A stretch of 24,709 bases of DNA from Deltaproteobacteria bacterium UBA5329 (GTDB lineage Bacteria > Desulfobacterota > Syntrophorhabdia > Syntrophorhabdales > Syntrophorhabdaceae). Positions 1 through 8,215 of the stretch are shown piece by piece. Each line of letters starts with the position of its first letter. The first letter of the stretch is position 1. The DNA is taken from positions 1-24,709 of the forward strand of contig DHQV01000073.1 of the NCBI GenBank assembly GCA_002408185.1, read 5' to 3'. Made by a program: the position numbers and the translations under genes. The notes beneath the pieces are model-generated. The model had not been told where the DNA came from, searched no databases, and was given only the letters and a program-made list of their open reading frames with translations.

Positions 1-13
1 GAAAAGAAAAACC

Positions 14-127
14 TTGGATTCCGCCACGGGGGGGGTGGAATGACGGCATTAGGAGATTGCGACACAGTCTCCAAGCCCGGAATGACGTTCATGGGAGGGA
101 TTCCGGGTCTTAAGGCCTAAATGACGG
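14..127. repeat. Composite of dispersed CGTCATTCC-type repeats (window edge)
   Basis: Three repeat pieces lie side by side downstream of the prenyltransferase gene. Positions 14-46 (TTGGATTCCGCC...GGTGGAATGACGG) match the right end of the MITE-like unit at 17346-17504. Positions 56-87 (ATTGCGACACAG...GGAATGACG) are a copy of the short family found again near 3794, 17513 and 24600. Positions 98-127 (GGATTCCGGG...AATGACGG) form a third, related piece. No gene is visible in 1-143. The left part of the first unit may lie outside the window. Confidence 0.7.
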
Positions 128-143
128 AATAGAGAGACGCTTT

Positions 144-1034
144 TTATGACGATGCGATCATAAGACCGATCGCGAGCAGTGCAGGTGTCGCCAGATCTAT
201 GATTACGTTCTTCCCCAGGTAGGGGACTAGGTTTTTCATTTCATCCGAATATCGCAGCACTCCCCGTGATGTGTGAACTGCAAGGACAATTGTCGCGAGG
301 GCGATGAAAACATGAACGGGGAAGACTCCCAGTGCATAACCGAGAATGATAGGCACGTATGAAGCTGTGAGGAAAAAGATATAGATGCGCGCCACATTCT
401 TCCTTCCGAGAAGGATGACCAGGTGCCTCCGTCCGACCGTCTTATCGGCATCCATATCCGGGAACTGGTTGAGAAGAAGAAGAGCACTGACGAGGAAGCC
501 TGGTACCAAGGAGGCAAGAAAGGCTGTCCACGAATATGAACCCGTCAGGACGAAGTGTGTCCCCAGTACCATGAGGGGGCCGAATGCGAGCCCCGGTGCC
601 ACAAGGCAGATAATCGGTCTCTTCGTGATCCATCGGGTATAAAAGACAATGAGGGCGACCCCAAGAAGACCGAGCGGCAAAAGCAGTGCGCCGACCGTGA
701 ATACGAAATACATCCCGATCGAAAAGCAAAGCAAGAGTGATATGATACCGGTTGCCAGGGCGGCCGGGGCCTTGTCGGGACGTTCCTGGAGCGTCCCGCT
801 TCCGCCGCTGAAAGGCGTCCTTTCTGTTCTCGAATCAAGGCCGCTCTTAAAGTCGTGATATTCATTCAGCGCATTCACGCTGATGTGCGAGCACACCGCA
901 CCGACGACTATCAGCACGATAGGTGCAACGCTGACATGGACGCCCGACCACATGGCTGTCGCTATGCCAACAAGTATACACATCGGCGTGAGTATCAAGA
1001 ACGGCACCTTCATCGGGCCAAGTATATATTTCAT
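144..1034 (-). CDS. UbiA-family prenyltransferase, MenA-like
   Basis: Integral-membrane prenyltransferase of the UbiA superfamily, which transfers a polyprenyl chain from its diphosphate to an aromatic acceptor in quinone synthesis. The 296-aa protein is hydrophobic along its length, with about eight or nine membrane segments. Both Asp-rich motifs are visible: N57-E-Y-H-D-F-K-S-G-L-D67 and N189-Q-F-P-D-M-D-A-D-K-T-V-G-R-R203. The N-E-Y-x-D and Q-x-P-D-x-x-A-D-x-x-x-G forms are those of 1,4-dihydroxy-2-naphthoate prenyltransferases (MenA), so menaquinone synthesis is the best guess, but no other men gene is present to confirm the acceptor. The ATG follows AAGGAG by 11 nt. It is the last gene of the gatC-gatA-udg cluster, about 100 nt after the glycosylase. 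The family call is firm and the substrate is inferred. Confidence 0.85.
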   Translation of the reverse strand: MKYILGPMKVPFLILTPMCILVGIATAMWSGVHVSVAPIVLIVVGAVCSHISVNALNEYHDFKSGLDSRTERTPFSGGSGTLQERPDKAPAALATGIISLLLCFSIGMYFVFTVGALLLPLGLLGVALIVFYTRWITKRPIICLVAPGLAFGPLMVLGTHFVLTGSYSWTAFLASLVPGFLVSALLLLNQFPDMDADKTVGRRHLVILLGRKNVARIYIFFLTASYVPIILGYALGVFPVHVFIALATIVLAVHTSRGVLRYSDEMKNLVPYLGKNVIIDLATPALLAIGLMIASS

Positions 1035-1061
1035 CGTGTCATCGACTCCTTCGAGCGGGTC

Positions 1062-1089
1062 CTGCGTTGTTCGTTCTACGTTCTCCGTT
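1062..1089. repeat. Heptamer array, four units NNNCGTT
   Basis: Four exact-register 7-nt units, CTGCGTT, GTTCGTT, CTACGTT and CTCCGTT, sit in the 102-nt gap between the UDG and the prenyltransferase genes. They share CGTT at fixed phase. This is one member of a heptamer-repeat family seen at about ten other sites in the window. The rest of the gap (1090-1136) has a weaker 7-nt rhythm. Confidence 0.7.
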
Positions 1090-1136
1090 GATAATTCCAG
1101 TGCATCGGTTACTCCTCACTGTTAACCATTCACTTA

Positions 1137-1763
1137 TCATTTCACGAATTGCCTCAAGGTTTCCATATCTTCCCGGGCTTCTTTTATTTTCCCCTGACTG
1201 CGCAGAAGATATGAGGGATGGTATGTGGGGAGAAGCGGAATTCCCTGAAATGTCGTCATCTTTCCCCTGATCCGTGTGATCGCTGCGTCCACCCCGAGAA
1301 GGGTGTTATAAGCGTGGCGGCCAAGGGTGCATATGGCCCTCGGTCGTATAATAGCGAGTTGCGCAAGAAGATAGTCTTTGCAACACGCTATTTCATCCGG
1401 TTCAGGATCGCGGTTTCCCGGGGGACGGCACTTGAGGACATTGCAGATAAAAACGTCGTTTCTCTTTACGCCAATTCGTTCGATAAGCTGATCGAGCAGT
1501 TTGCCTGCCCTGCCGACGAACGGACGGCCCTGGTTATCTTCTTCTTCGCCCGGCGCTTCACCGATGAAAACGATGTCAGCGTTCGCGTTGCCTTCGCCAA
1601 AGACGACCGTCTTTCGTGTTTGGGCGAGGGGGCACCGCATACAGGCCATGACCACTCTTTTAAGGCCCTCGAGGGTGGGCCCGTCCTTCTGTGCGCCGAT
1701 ATACTGTTCGACGCCCATATTTTTCAAAGCGATCATCAAGGCTTTTGCACGTATGATGTTCAT
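1137..1763 (-). CDS. Family 4 uracil-DNA glycosylase, Fe-S type
   Basis: Removes uracil from DNA as the first step of base-excision repair. The 208-aa protein has the family-4 landmarks. The active-site motif is G68-E-A-P-G-E-E-E-D76. The second conserved motif is H182-P-S-Y-L-L-R188. The four 4Fe-4S ligands are C41, C44 (CMRC), C112 (NVLKCRPPGNRDP) and C128. The N-terminal ~35 residues before the first Cys pair are longer than in minimal thermophile enzymes. The chosen ATG starts 14 nt after the gatA stop and has only a weak upstream purine stretch, so translation may depend on coupling to gatA. An internal ATG at residue 10 is a possible but less likely start. Confidence 0.9.
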   Translation of the reverse strand: MNIIRAKALMIALKNMGVEQYIGAQKDGPTLEGLKRVVMACMRCPLAQTRKTVVFGEGNANADIVFIGEAPGEEEDNQGRPFVGRAGKLLDQLIERIGVKRNDVFICNVLKCRPPGNRDPEPDEIACCKDYLLAQLAIIRPRAICTLGRHAYNTLLGVDAAITRIRGKMTTFQGIPLLPTYHPSYLLRSQGKIKEAREDMETLRQFVK

Positions 1764-1777
1764 GGCTCTTACTGGTT

Positions 1778-3307
1778 CTATGTTCCAGGTTCTAGGTTTA
1801 AATGCTGCTGTGTAGGTTTTTTCAGCCTAGAATCTGGAACTACCCATCTCGTCAGTCGCTCCGGGATGGTCCTCACTTTCTTGACAGATTCAAACACATG
1901 GGCTGCCTGGAGAATCGGGCCTTCATCGAGTGCCTTGCCGATTATATGCAGGCCTATCGGGAGCCCGTTCGTATCGAAGCCTCCAGGGATGGACACCGCG
2001 GGCAGTCCTGCGAGATTTACTGGTATGGTAAAGATGTCCGACAGGTACATCGTCAGGGGGTCTTCAATGCGTTCGCCGGCCTTGAACGCGGTGGTCGGGG
2101 ACAGAGGCGTGACGATAAGGTCGCATGATGCGAACGCCGCATCAAAATCCTGCCTGATAAGGGTGCGCACCTTTCCGGCCTTGCGGTAATATGCGTCGTA
2201 ATAACCGGAAGAAAGGACATATGTCCCGAGGATTATCCTGCGTTTTACCTCCTGGCCGAAACCTTTGTTACGCGTATTTTTATACATTTCGATAATGTCT
2301 TTTCCATCTTCGCGCAGACCGTATTTCACGCCGTCATATCGTGCCAGGTTTGAAGACGCTTCAGCCGTACAAATAATATAATACGTAGCTACAGCATACC
2401 CGGTATGCGGTAACGAGATGTCAACAAGCGTTGCCCCCTGATCCTTGAATACCTGAAGGTTTTCTTCGTAGTTCTTCCTGACATCGTCCTCGATCCCCTT
2501 GATGGCATACTCACCTGGGATGCCGATCCTGACGTCTTTAAGGTCTTTGCCGAGAAATGAATGGTAGTCGGGTACCGGTTCGGGGATCGATGTCGAGTCC
2601 ATAGGATCGTATCCCGCGATAACGTTGAGCATCGTAGCGCAATCGCTCACGCTGCGCGAGAAAGGGCCGATCTGATCGAGCGATGATGCAAATGCAATAA
2701 GGCCATAGCGGGACACTCTACCGTACGTCGGCTTCATGCCGATGACGCCGCAAAGTCCGGCAGGCTGACGTATCGAGCCGCCCGTATCCGAACCCAGTGA
2801 CGCGACACAAAGTCCGGAGGCAACCGCCGCAGCGGAACCGCCGCTTGACCCGCCGGGGATGCGCGTGATATCCCAGGGGTTTTTCGTGGTCTGAAACGCA
2901 GAATTTTCTGTAGAAGACCCCATTGCGAATTCATCCATATTCAATCTGCCGAGGTGCACATACCCTGCATCTTTCAATTTCCTGATTACCGTCGCATCGT
3001 ACGGCGGCACGAAGCCTTTCAATATGTTCGATGCGCACGTGGTCTCTATGTCCTTCGTGCACAGAATGTCTTTCAGGCCAAGAGGTATGCCGAGAAGGGG
3101 CCCCTCTTCGCCACGCGCTATCTTTTCGTCGGCGTCCCTCGCCATTTGGAGAGCTATCTCCTCCGTGGGCCGCAGGAATGCCTTGATCTCACCGTCGTAC
3201 CGGTCTATGCGCCCGAGATAGTATTCGGTCAGTTCGACGGACGTGATCTCCTTTTTTTTCAACATTTTCCGCAATTGAATTATGGTCAGGTCAAACAGAT
3301 TGTCCAC
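1778..3307 (-). CDS. gatA: Glutamyl-tRNA(Gln)/aspartyl-tRNA(Asn) amidotransferase subunit A
   Basis: GatA is the glutaminase/amidase subunit of the GatCAB complex, which converts Glu-tRNA(Gln) (or Asp-tRNA(Asn)) to the correctly charged amide form. The amidase catalytic triad is in place: K79 (GLKD), cis-Ser S154 in PGGSSGGSAAAV, and nucleophile S178 in GSDTGGSIRQP. These positions agree with the well-studied Staphylococcus enzyme. The start is GTG, five nt after AAGGAG. The last ~20 residues (from about VVPDSRL to LNLEPGT) are an extension encoded by a heptamer-repeat hairpin that runs over the stop codon. This tail is probably not part of the fold. gatC lies just upstream; gatB is not in this window. 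Length (509 aa) is slightly above the usual ~485. Confidence 0.96.
   Translation of the reverse strand: MDNLFDLTIIQLRKMLKKKEITSVELTEYYLGRIDRYDGEIKAFLRPTEEIALQMARDADEKIARGEEGPLLGIPLGLKDILCTKDIETTCASNILKGFVPPYDATVIRKLKDAGYVHLGRLNMDEFAMGSSTENSAFQTTKNPWDITRIPGGSSGGSAAAVASGLCVASLGSDTGGSIRQPAGLCGVIGMKPTYGRVSRYGLIAFASSLDQIGPFSRSVSDCATMLNVIAGYDPMDSTSIPEPVPDYHSFLGKDLKDVRIGIPGEYAIKGIEDDVRKNYEENLQVFKDQGATLVDISLPHTGYAVATYYIICTAEASSNLARYDGVKYGLREDGKDIIEMYKNTRNKGFGQEVKRRIILGTYVLSSGYYDAYYRKAGKVRTLIRQDFDAAFASCDLIVTPLSPTTAFKAGERIEDPLTMYLSDIFTIPVNLAGLPAVSIPGGFDTNGLPIGLHIIGKALDEGPILQAAHVFESVKKVRTIPERLTRWVVPDSRLKKPTQQHLNLEPGT
1782..1840. repeat. Heptamer inverted repeat over the gatA stop codon
   Basis: Arms at 1782-1796 (GTTCCAGGTTCTAGG) and 1826-1840 (CCTAGAATCTGGAAC) pair over 15 bp with one mismatch around a 29-nt loop. 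The unit is the same AGGTTCT-type heptamer seen at 3326 and 11689. The repeat is translated as the C-terminal tail of GatA and ends just upstream of the UDG start. Confidence 0.8.
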
Positions 3308-3325
3308 TCGGTCTCCTTGTGCTGA

Positions 3326-3390
3326 GGTTCTAGGTTCTACGTTCCAGGTTAACTACAAAGACCATCTTTTTTAACCTAGAACCTAGAACC
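3326..3390. repeat. Heptamer inverted repeat between gatC and gatA
   Basis: Left units GGTTCTA, GGTTCTA, CGTTCCA, GGTTAAC (3326-3353) face right units AACCTAG, AACCTAG (3373-3386). Positions 3326-3339 pair perfectly with 3377-3390 (14 bp), with a possible second pairing of 3346-3352 with 3371-3377. It fills the whole 88-nt gap between the gatC stop and the gatA GTG. Confidence 0.8.
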
Positions 3391-3395
3391 CTATT

Positions 3396-3689
3396 TCATT
3401 CCTGTTCCATTATCGGTGGCACCCTGAAAAATGTGTCTACGCGGCGCGGTGCATTGCCGACGGATTCTTCCGCTGTAAACGATGGCTTTACCGCATCCTC
3501 CCGCATGACGCATGCAACCGGGACAGGATGGTTCGTGGGCTCGACATTGTCCGTATTCAGGCTATTCAGTGATTCCATGTACTCTAGGACCTTGTCGATC
3601 TGGCCCGTATATGCCTCGACCTCGTCGGGACTAAGCTCCAGCCTCGCCAGATGTGCCACGTATTCGACCGTTTCTTTCGTGATTTTCAT
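3396..3689 (-). CDS. gatC: Glutamyl-tRNA(Gln)/aspartyl-tRNA(Asn) amidotransferase subunit C
   Basis: GatC is the small subunit that stabilises the GatA-GatB interface in tRNA-dependent amidation. The 97-aa product begins MKITKETVEYVAHLARLELS and carries the family's conserved core (VAHLARLELSPDE...; NTDNVEPTNHP; LREDxV-like MREDAVKPS; near the C-terminus APRRVDTFFRVPPI). A longer frame to 3746 exists, but the ATG at 3689 is preceded by GAGGTGG at 5 nt. The longer version would also start upstream of the candidate promoter at 3720-3748. The gene leads a gatC-gatA-udg-prenyltransferase run. Confidence 0.95.
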   Translation of the reverse strand: MKITKETVEYVAHLARLELSPDEVEAYTGQIDKVLEYMESLNSLNTDNVEPTNHPVPVACVMREDAVKPSFTAEESVGNAPRRVDTFFRVPPIMEQE

Positions 3690-3719
3690 ATATCCACCTC
3701 GTGTTCCATATACCTGCCA

Positions 3720-3748
3720 TTTATACAAAATTCGTCGGAGCCCCACAA
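3720..3748 (-). promoter_or_regulatory. Candidate sigma-70-type promoter for gatC
   Basis: On the minus strand TTGTGG (3743-3748), a 17-nt spacer and TATAAA (3720-3725) precede the gatC SD and ATG (3689). The -35 is weak (3 of 6) and the -10 good (5 of 6). The -35 lies directly against the repeat hairpin at 3750-3778. Confidence 0.4.
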
Positions 3749-3749
3749 A

Positions 3750-3778
3750 CCGTCATCCCGGCTTGCCCGGGATGACGG
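3750..3778. repeat. Perfect 12-bp hairpin, CCGTCATCCCGG type
   Basis: CCGTCATCCCGG (3750-3761), loop CTTGC, CCGGGATGACGG (3767-3778). This is the compact form of the CGTCAT repeat whose longer form terminates the MITE-like units at 17346 and 20940. It lies between the CBS gene and gatC. On the minus strand it is followed by TTTGTGG, so it might also terminate transcripts arriving from the CBS gene, although the T tract is poor. Confidence 0.75.
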
Positions 3779-3793
3779 ACGGGAGATTGCGAT

Positions 3794-3824
3794 ATTGCGA
3801 CACAGCCTCTTCGCCCTAATGACG
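3794..3824 (-). repeat. Short dispersed repeat (GACACAGCCTC...AATGACG)
   Basis: ATTGCGACACAGCCTC...CTAATGACG, 25 nt before the 3' end of the CBS gene. It matches copies at 56-87 and 17513-17549 in the same orientation and at 24600-24634 in the opposite orientation. Confidence 0.65.
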
Positions 3825-3848
3825 CCAGAAATATTACTCATTACTTAC

Positions 3849-4220
3849 TCACCCGCACTCTGCCACCGCTTTTATTATATCTCCTCTCGTCACTATTCCC
3901 ACCACCTTATCGTTATCGACAATGGGTATCCTGTTGATGTGGTTTTCGACCATCAATTTGGCAACGACTATTACCGATTCTGTCGGCGGTACTGTCACTA
4001 CGTTTACGGTCATTACATCGGCTACGGTCAGGTCGTCGATCGTGCCATTCTTAACACCCTTCAGGATATCACTCTGGGAAATTATGCCAACAAGCCTGCC
4101 TTTATCGACAACAGGCATGCCCGCTATTTTAAATAGTTCGAGCTTATTGAGAATGATATTCAATTTTTCCGATGGATGGCAGGTTACCACGTTCTTGTTC
4201 ATGAGCTCCACTACTTTCAT
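3849..4220 (-). CDS. Two-CBS-domain protein
   Basis: A stand-alone pair of CBS domains (123 aa) of the kind that bind adenine nucleotides or similar ligands and act as a regulatory Bateman module. The first repeat is about residues 1-58 (MNKNVVTCHPSEKLNIILNK...GMPVVDKGRLVGIISQSDIL). The second is about 67-123 (VADVMTVNVVTVPPTES...INRIPIVDNDKVVGIVTRGDII). There is no attached catalytic domain. Two adjacent ATG codons follow an AAGGGGG ribosome site; I chose the second (spacing 5 nt), with 4223 as the alternative. It starts about 10 nt after the stop of the DUF294 gene, a family that usually carries CBS domains on the same chain, so the two probably work together. Confidence 0.88.
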   Translation of the reverse strand: MKVVELMNKNVVTCHPSEKLNIILNKLELFKIAGMPVVDKGRLVGIISQSDILKGVKNGTIDDLTVADVMTVNVVTVPPTESVIVVAKLMVENHINRIPIVDNDKVVGIVTRGDIIKAVAECG

Positions 4221-4230
4221 CATAACCCCC

Positions 4231-5511
4231 TTATACAAGCTGTCCGAAGAGCAGCGTTTCCTGGATGAATTTCTGGAAGGATTCTACGGATTTCATGGCC
4301 CGCCTTAACCGGTCCTGTTCATCGGGGCCGAGCATGTCGGGTCGGAGGAAATTCGAGCTTTTGTTGCCCTCATCACGAGCGTTCATCTGATTGATGAGCC
4401 TGTAACGAACAAATGTGAAATAGGCGTCCGTGAGGGCATTTTCCATGTCCTTTTTTATGATGTTGCGTTCCCTGAGTATCGAGATGCGCTTCAGGGTGTT
4501 TCTTTCAAATATGCCGTTGGAAAGGGAAAGCATTCGTACCGATAATATGAGCGGTGACCAACCGAGCACTTTAATATTGAATTTATCCTTGTGTTCGCCT
4601 TCCTTCTCCAGCTTGAACCCGCCGAAGAATGTAAGGGCGCTTGGCATGAGGACTGCCGATTGAATGAATTCTTTCATGAAGCTTTTGTGATTTGTCAGCA
4701 TCGCGAAGAAATAGCTCATGAAATCATCGAGCAGTTCCCTGTTTCCCTTTACCGCCCGGGCATCGGTCAGGATGATAACATCGAGCGGTTCGAAGATGCC
4801 GGTACTGCGGTTAAAACGGTCCTCGATCCTCTTCTTCCAATCGGTCCTCGAACCTCGCCAGCGCTCGTTGACCGGCATGACACCGCCCTTGCATTTATCG
4901 AACCCGACATCGTTGAGCCTCTCCGATGCTTTTCGTGCGAACATCTCAAAGTATACATGGAGAAGGGTTTTGGATGATGAGCCGCCCGTTATTTCGGGAT
5001 AAAGCCTTTTCAACTCATCGGAAGCAAAAGAGTCATCCGTCTCGTCGTAGATCAGCATGTTGTCCTGGTCTGTGACCAGGGTCTGTTCGTCCCGGCCCTC
5101 GCTGCCGAGGCCTGCCCAGACATAATCCACGGGAGGCCTTCCCAGTCCTTCATCCGCCATTTCATTTTCGACGAGTTCAAGCACGCGTATCGCAATTCTG
5201 TCGCGTATAATGCGGAACAGGTCATGGACGTCGACTATCGTGTCCTCCTCGAGATAGAAGTTCTCGACGCCCGCCACTGCCCGCTGATGGCACTCGTTCA
5301 GTGTTTCATAGGAGGTTGTATTGTTGACTACGTCTATCACGAGGCTGTGCAGTTCAGATTCGAACACCTCGTAATCCTTGAGCACTGTCTGCAATGCGTT
5401 CCCCAGTTCGCCAAGTATGCGATAGCGCTCGTGGCGCAGCATCGCCTTGTCCTTCATGTGTTCCTGGTGATCGGCGATGAATGTTTCGATCAGGGAAAAA
5501 TTTAACGGCAT
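4231..5511 (-). CDS. DUF294-type putative nucleotidyltransferase
   Basis: A 426-aa protein related to the GlnD-like DUF294 / DUF294_C signalling nucleotidyltransferases. The Pol-beta-type motif is at 134-150 (GLGSEGRDEQTLVTDQD), with D148 and D150 as the likely metal ligands. Residues ~205-235 hold the family's CKGGVMPVNERWRGS...W segment, and the C-terminal ~200 residues are helical, as in DUF294_C. In many bacteria the same protein begins with cNMP and two CBS domains. Here those are missing, the N-terminal ~115 residues are helical, and a separate CBS gene follows directly. The ATG comes after GAGGT at 5 nt and lies 3 nt after the valS stop, so it is translationally coupled to valS. The enzymatic target is unknown. 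Confidence 0.85.
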   Translation of the reverse strand: MPLNFSLIETFIADHQEHMKDKAMLRHERYRILGELGNALQTVLKDYEVFESELHSLVIDVVNNTTSYETLNECHQRAVAGVENFYLEEDTIVDVHDLFRIIRDRIAIRVLELVENEMADEGLGRPPVDYVWAGLGSEGRDEQTLVTDQDNMLIYDETDDSFASDELKRLYPEITGGSSSKTLLHVYFEMFARKASERLNDVGFDKCKGGVMPVNERWRGSRTDWKKRIEDRFNRSTGIFEPLDVIILTDARAVKGNRELLDDFMSYFFAMLTNHKSFMKEFIQSAVLMPSALTFFGGFKLEKEGEHKDKFNIKVLGWSPLILSVRMLSLSNGIFERNTLKRISILRERNIIKKDMENALTDAYFTFVRYRLINQMNARDEGNKSSNFLRPDMLGPDEQDRLRRAMKSVESFQKFIQETLLFGQLV

Positions 5512-5514
5512 CGA

Positions 5515-8148
5515 TTACCTCGAAAGGTTTTCAAGGACCCCTTTGCTGACCATCAGTTTTTCTTTCTTGACAGCAAGTTCGGCATACTGAGCCTCGTTCT
5601 TTGCAATTACGTCAGGCGGAGCTTTCTGGAGAAACGCCTCATTTCCCAGTTTTTTCTTTATTTTTTCGCTATCCTCTTCTATCTTTGCAAGTTCTTTTTG
5701 GATCCTGCCCAATTCTTTTGCGACATTGATGAGGTCTTTAAGCGGCACGAAGACCTCGATATTCTTATAGACGCCAACAGCGCAGTGCTCGGGTGACGAG
5801 CCGTCGATAAAGGACAGGTGTTCGACCTTGCCGAGTTCTCTTATGTAGTATTCGTAGTCCCTGAGAAAGGCTTCATTGCCGTTCGCCCGGATCATCGCCT
5901 CAATGCGGATATTCGGGGCAATGCCCGTTTCCCCGCGAATGTTCCTGATCACATCGATGATACCCATGATGGTTTCCATCATCTTTTCGCTTTCTGCATC
6001 GATCTCGGTTTCATCCGTGGCCGGAAACGGGGAGACCATAATGCTCGAACCATCGTTGCCGGGGACTCTCTGGTATATCTCTTCGGTAACGAACGGTGTT
6101 ATCGGGTGCAGGAGCTTGAGAATATCCTGAAGCGTATTATGGAGCGCACCCTTGGTCACTTTGGTGTCGAACCGGTCTATCTTTCCATAAAGGTTGGGTT
6201 TTATCAATTCCAGGTACCAGTCGCAGTATTCATGCCAGACGAAGCTGTACAGGGAATTTGCGGCCTCGTTGAAGCGATATGATGTGATGCTCTCGCGGAC
6301 CTCGTTGATGACGCGCTGGGCACGTGACCGTATCCATCTGTCGGGAAGGAAGGCCGATCCTTTTCCGGAATGAGCAGGTTTCTCATCCCCGAGAAATGCA
6401 AGGGACAACTTTGAGGCGTTCCAGATCTTATTGATAAAATTACGGCACCCTTCGATGCGTTCCTCGGACAGGAGAACATCGCGGCCTTGGGCTGCAAGCA
6501 TTGTCAACGTGAAACGGAATGCGTCCGTTCCGTATTCGTCGATAATGATCAGGGGGTCGATCACGTTCCCCTTCGATTTGCTCATTTTCTTGCCCTCGGC
6601 ATCGCGGACAAGGGCGTGGATGTAAACGTCCCTGAACGGGACGTCGCCCATGAATTTGAGCCCCATCATGATCATCCGTGCAACCCAGAAAAAGAGGATA
6701 TCGAATCCCGTAATGAGAAGTGATGTGGGGTAAAATTGCCCGAGATCGCGGGTCTTGTCGGGCCAGCCGAGGGTGCTGAACGGCCAGAGCCCGGACGAGA
6801 ACCACGTGTCGAGGACGTCGGATTCCTGGGATAAGCCCCCGCCGCATTTCGGGCATTCTGCCGGGTCGTCGACCGCAACGATCATTTCATTGCACCCGGT
6901 GCAGTACCAGACAGGGATGCGGTGCCCCCACCAGATCTGGCGCGAGATGCACCAATCCCTGATATTTTCCATCCATTCAAAATACACCTTTTCCCACATC
7001 TCGGGGATGATGCGCACTCTGTGCTCGCGTACGGCTTCGATCGCCGGTTCGGCGAGGGGCTTCATCCTGAGGAACCACTGCCGGGAGAGATAAGGCTCGA
7101 CGACCGTCTTGCAACGGTAGCATTTGCCGACGCCCACCGGGTAAGGTTCTATCTTTTCGAGATACCCTTTTTCGTCCAGTTCCTCGACGATCTTCCTGCG
7201 GCACTCGAAACGGTCCATTCCCCGGTAATGCAGCGCGTTCTCGTTCATGTTGCCGTCTTCGTCTATGACGGTGACCAGTTCCAGGTTGTGCCTTTTCATT
7301 ATCTCGAAGTCGTTGAGGTCGTGAGCCGGCGTTACCTTCAGCGCCCCGGTGCCGAATTCGATATCGACATATGAATCCCCGATGACAGGGATCTCCTTGT
7401 TGACTATCGGAAGTATCACGTTTTGCCCGACATATTTGCCGTAGCGCGGGTCTTCCGGGTTTACGGCGACGGCCGTATCGCCCAGCATCGTTTCCGGCCG
7501 GGTCGTTGCGACCGTAAGGTATCCTTCGTCCGATGCCAGGGGGTAGTGTATGTACCAGAGATGCCCCGGTGTCTCCTCGTGCTCCGCCTCGAGGTCGGAC
7601 AAGGCGGTCTTGCATCGCGGGCACCAGTTGATTATGTAATTGTCCCGGTAGATAAGACCTTCTTTGTAGAGCCTTACGAACACCTCGCGGACGGCGCGGG
7701 TTAACCCTTCATCCATCGTGAACCGTTCGCGCGACCAGTCACAGGATGCTCCCAGCCTCTTCAACTGCTCGATGATTGTGCCTCCCGACTGTTTCTTCCA
7801 CTGCCACACGCGTTCGATGAATTTCTCCCTGCCGAGTGCTTCGCGGTCGGTCCCTTCCTTTGCAAGTTCACGCTCGACGACGTTCTGGGTCGCTATGCCG
7901 GCATGGTCCGTTCCGGGGAGCCACAGCGAATTTGCCCCGCACATGCGGAAATAGCGCGTAACGATGTCCTGTAGGGTATTATTGAGGGCATGGCCCATAT
8001 GAAGGGACCCCGTTACATTCGGGGGAGGGATGACCATGGAAAAACATCCCTTCGACGTATCGTTTTTCGCGGTAAAATATCCCTTTTCCAGCCAGTAGGC
8101 GTACCATTTTTGCTCGATGCTGTGGGGATCGTAAACTTTGTCCATCAT
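5515..8148 (-). CDS. valS: Valyl-tRNA synthetase
   Basis: Class I aminoacyl-tRNA synthetase charging tRNA(Val) in the cytoplasm. The 877-aa chain has the HIGH box as HMGH (50-53) in PPPNVTGSLHMGHA. The CP1 editing domain is at roughly 190-340, with TTRPETMLGDTAVAVNP. Cysteine pairs are at C176/C179, C343/C346, C416/C419 and C432/C435. The KMSKS loop is at 521-525, and a C-terminal coiled-coil arm covers about the last 65 residues (KELGRIQKELAKIEEDSEKIKKKLG...). All are typical of bacterial ValS and the length is normal. The first of two ATGs is preceded by AGGGAG at 6 nt. The gene lies 67 nt after dgt and overlaps the ribosome site of the DUF294 gene downstream. Confidence 0.98.
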   Translation of the reverse strand: MMDKVYDPHSIEQKWYAYWLEKGYFTAKNDTSKGCFSMVIPPPNVTGSLHMGHALNNTLQDIVTRYFRMCGANSLWLPGTDHAGIATQNVVERELAKEGTDREALGREKFIERVWQWKKQSGGTIIEQLKRLGASCDWSRERFTMDEGLTRAVREVFVRLYKEGLIYRDNYIINWCPRCKTALSDLEAEHEETPGHLWYIHYPLASDEGYLTVATTRPETMLGDTAVAVNPEDPRYGKYVGQNVILPIVNKEIPVIGDSYVDIEFGTGALKVTPAHDLNDFEIMKRHNLELVTVIDEDGNMNENALHYRGMDRFECRRKIVEELDEKGYLEKIEPYPVGVGKCYRCKTVVEPYLSRQWFLRMKPLAEPAIEAVREHRVRIIPEMWEKVYFEWMENIRDWCISRQIWWGHRIPVWYCTGCNEMIVAVDDPAECPKCGGGLSQESDVLDTWFSSGLWPFSTLGWPDKTRDLGQFYPTSLLITGFDILFFWVARMIMMGLKFMGDVPFRDVYIHALVRDAEGKKMSKSKGNVIDPLIIIDEYGTDAFRFTLTMLAAQGRDVLLSEERIEGCRNFINKIWNASKLSLAFLGDEKPAHSGKGSAFLPDRWIRSRAQRVINEVRESITSYRFNEAANSLYSFVWHEYCDWYLELIKPNLYGKIDRFDTKVTKGALHNTLQDILKLLHPITPFVTEEIYQRVPGNDGSSIMVSPFPATDETEIDAESEKMMETIMGIIDVIRNIRGETGIAPNIRIEAMIRANGNEAFLRDYEYYIRELGKVEHLSFIDGSSPEHCAVGVYKNIEVFVPLKDLINVAKELGRIQKELAKIEEDSEKIKKKLGNEAFLQKAPPDVIAKNEAQYAELAVKKEKLMVSKGVLENLSR

Positions 8149-8215
8149 TGTGAACTCCCTTGCAATGTACCGATCAATCGTGCTTGATGGCCATATACAT
8201 TATATTTTGCCTTCC

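Noticed and set aside
1218..2189. 323-codon plus-strand frame across udg and the end of gatA
   Set aside because: Antisense to two conserved genes and running through the heptamer hairpin; no protein features.
3326..3390. Possible CRISPR array or attachment site in the regularly spaced repeats
   Set aside because: Units are 7 nt with no spacers, no cas genes are near and no integrase is present.
8199..8204. TATAAT on the minus strand between dgt and valS as a valS promoter
   Set aside because: No -35 box at 16-18 nt; an internal promoter cannot be supported beyond the hexamer itself. A T-box leader was also looked for, but the 67-nt gap is too short.
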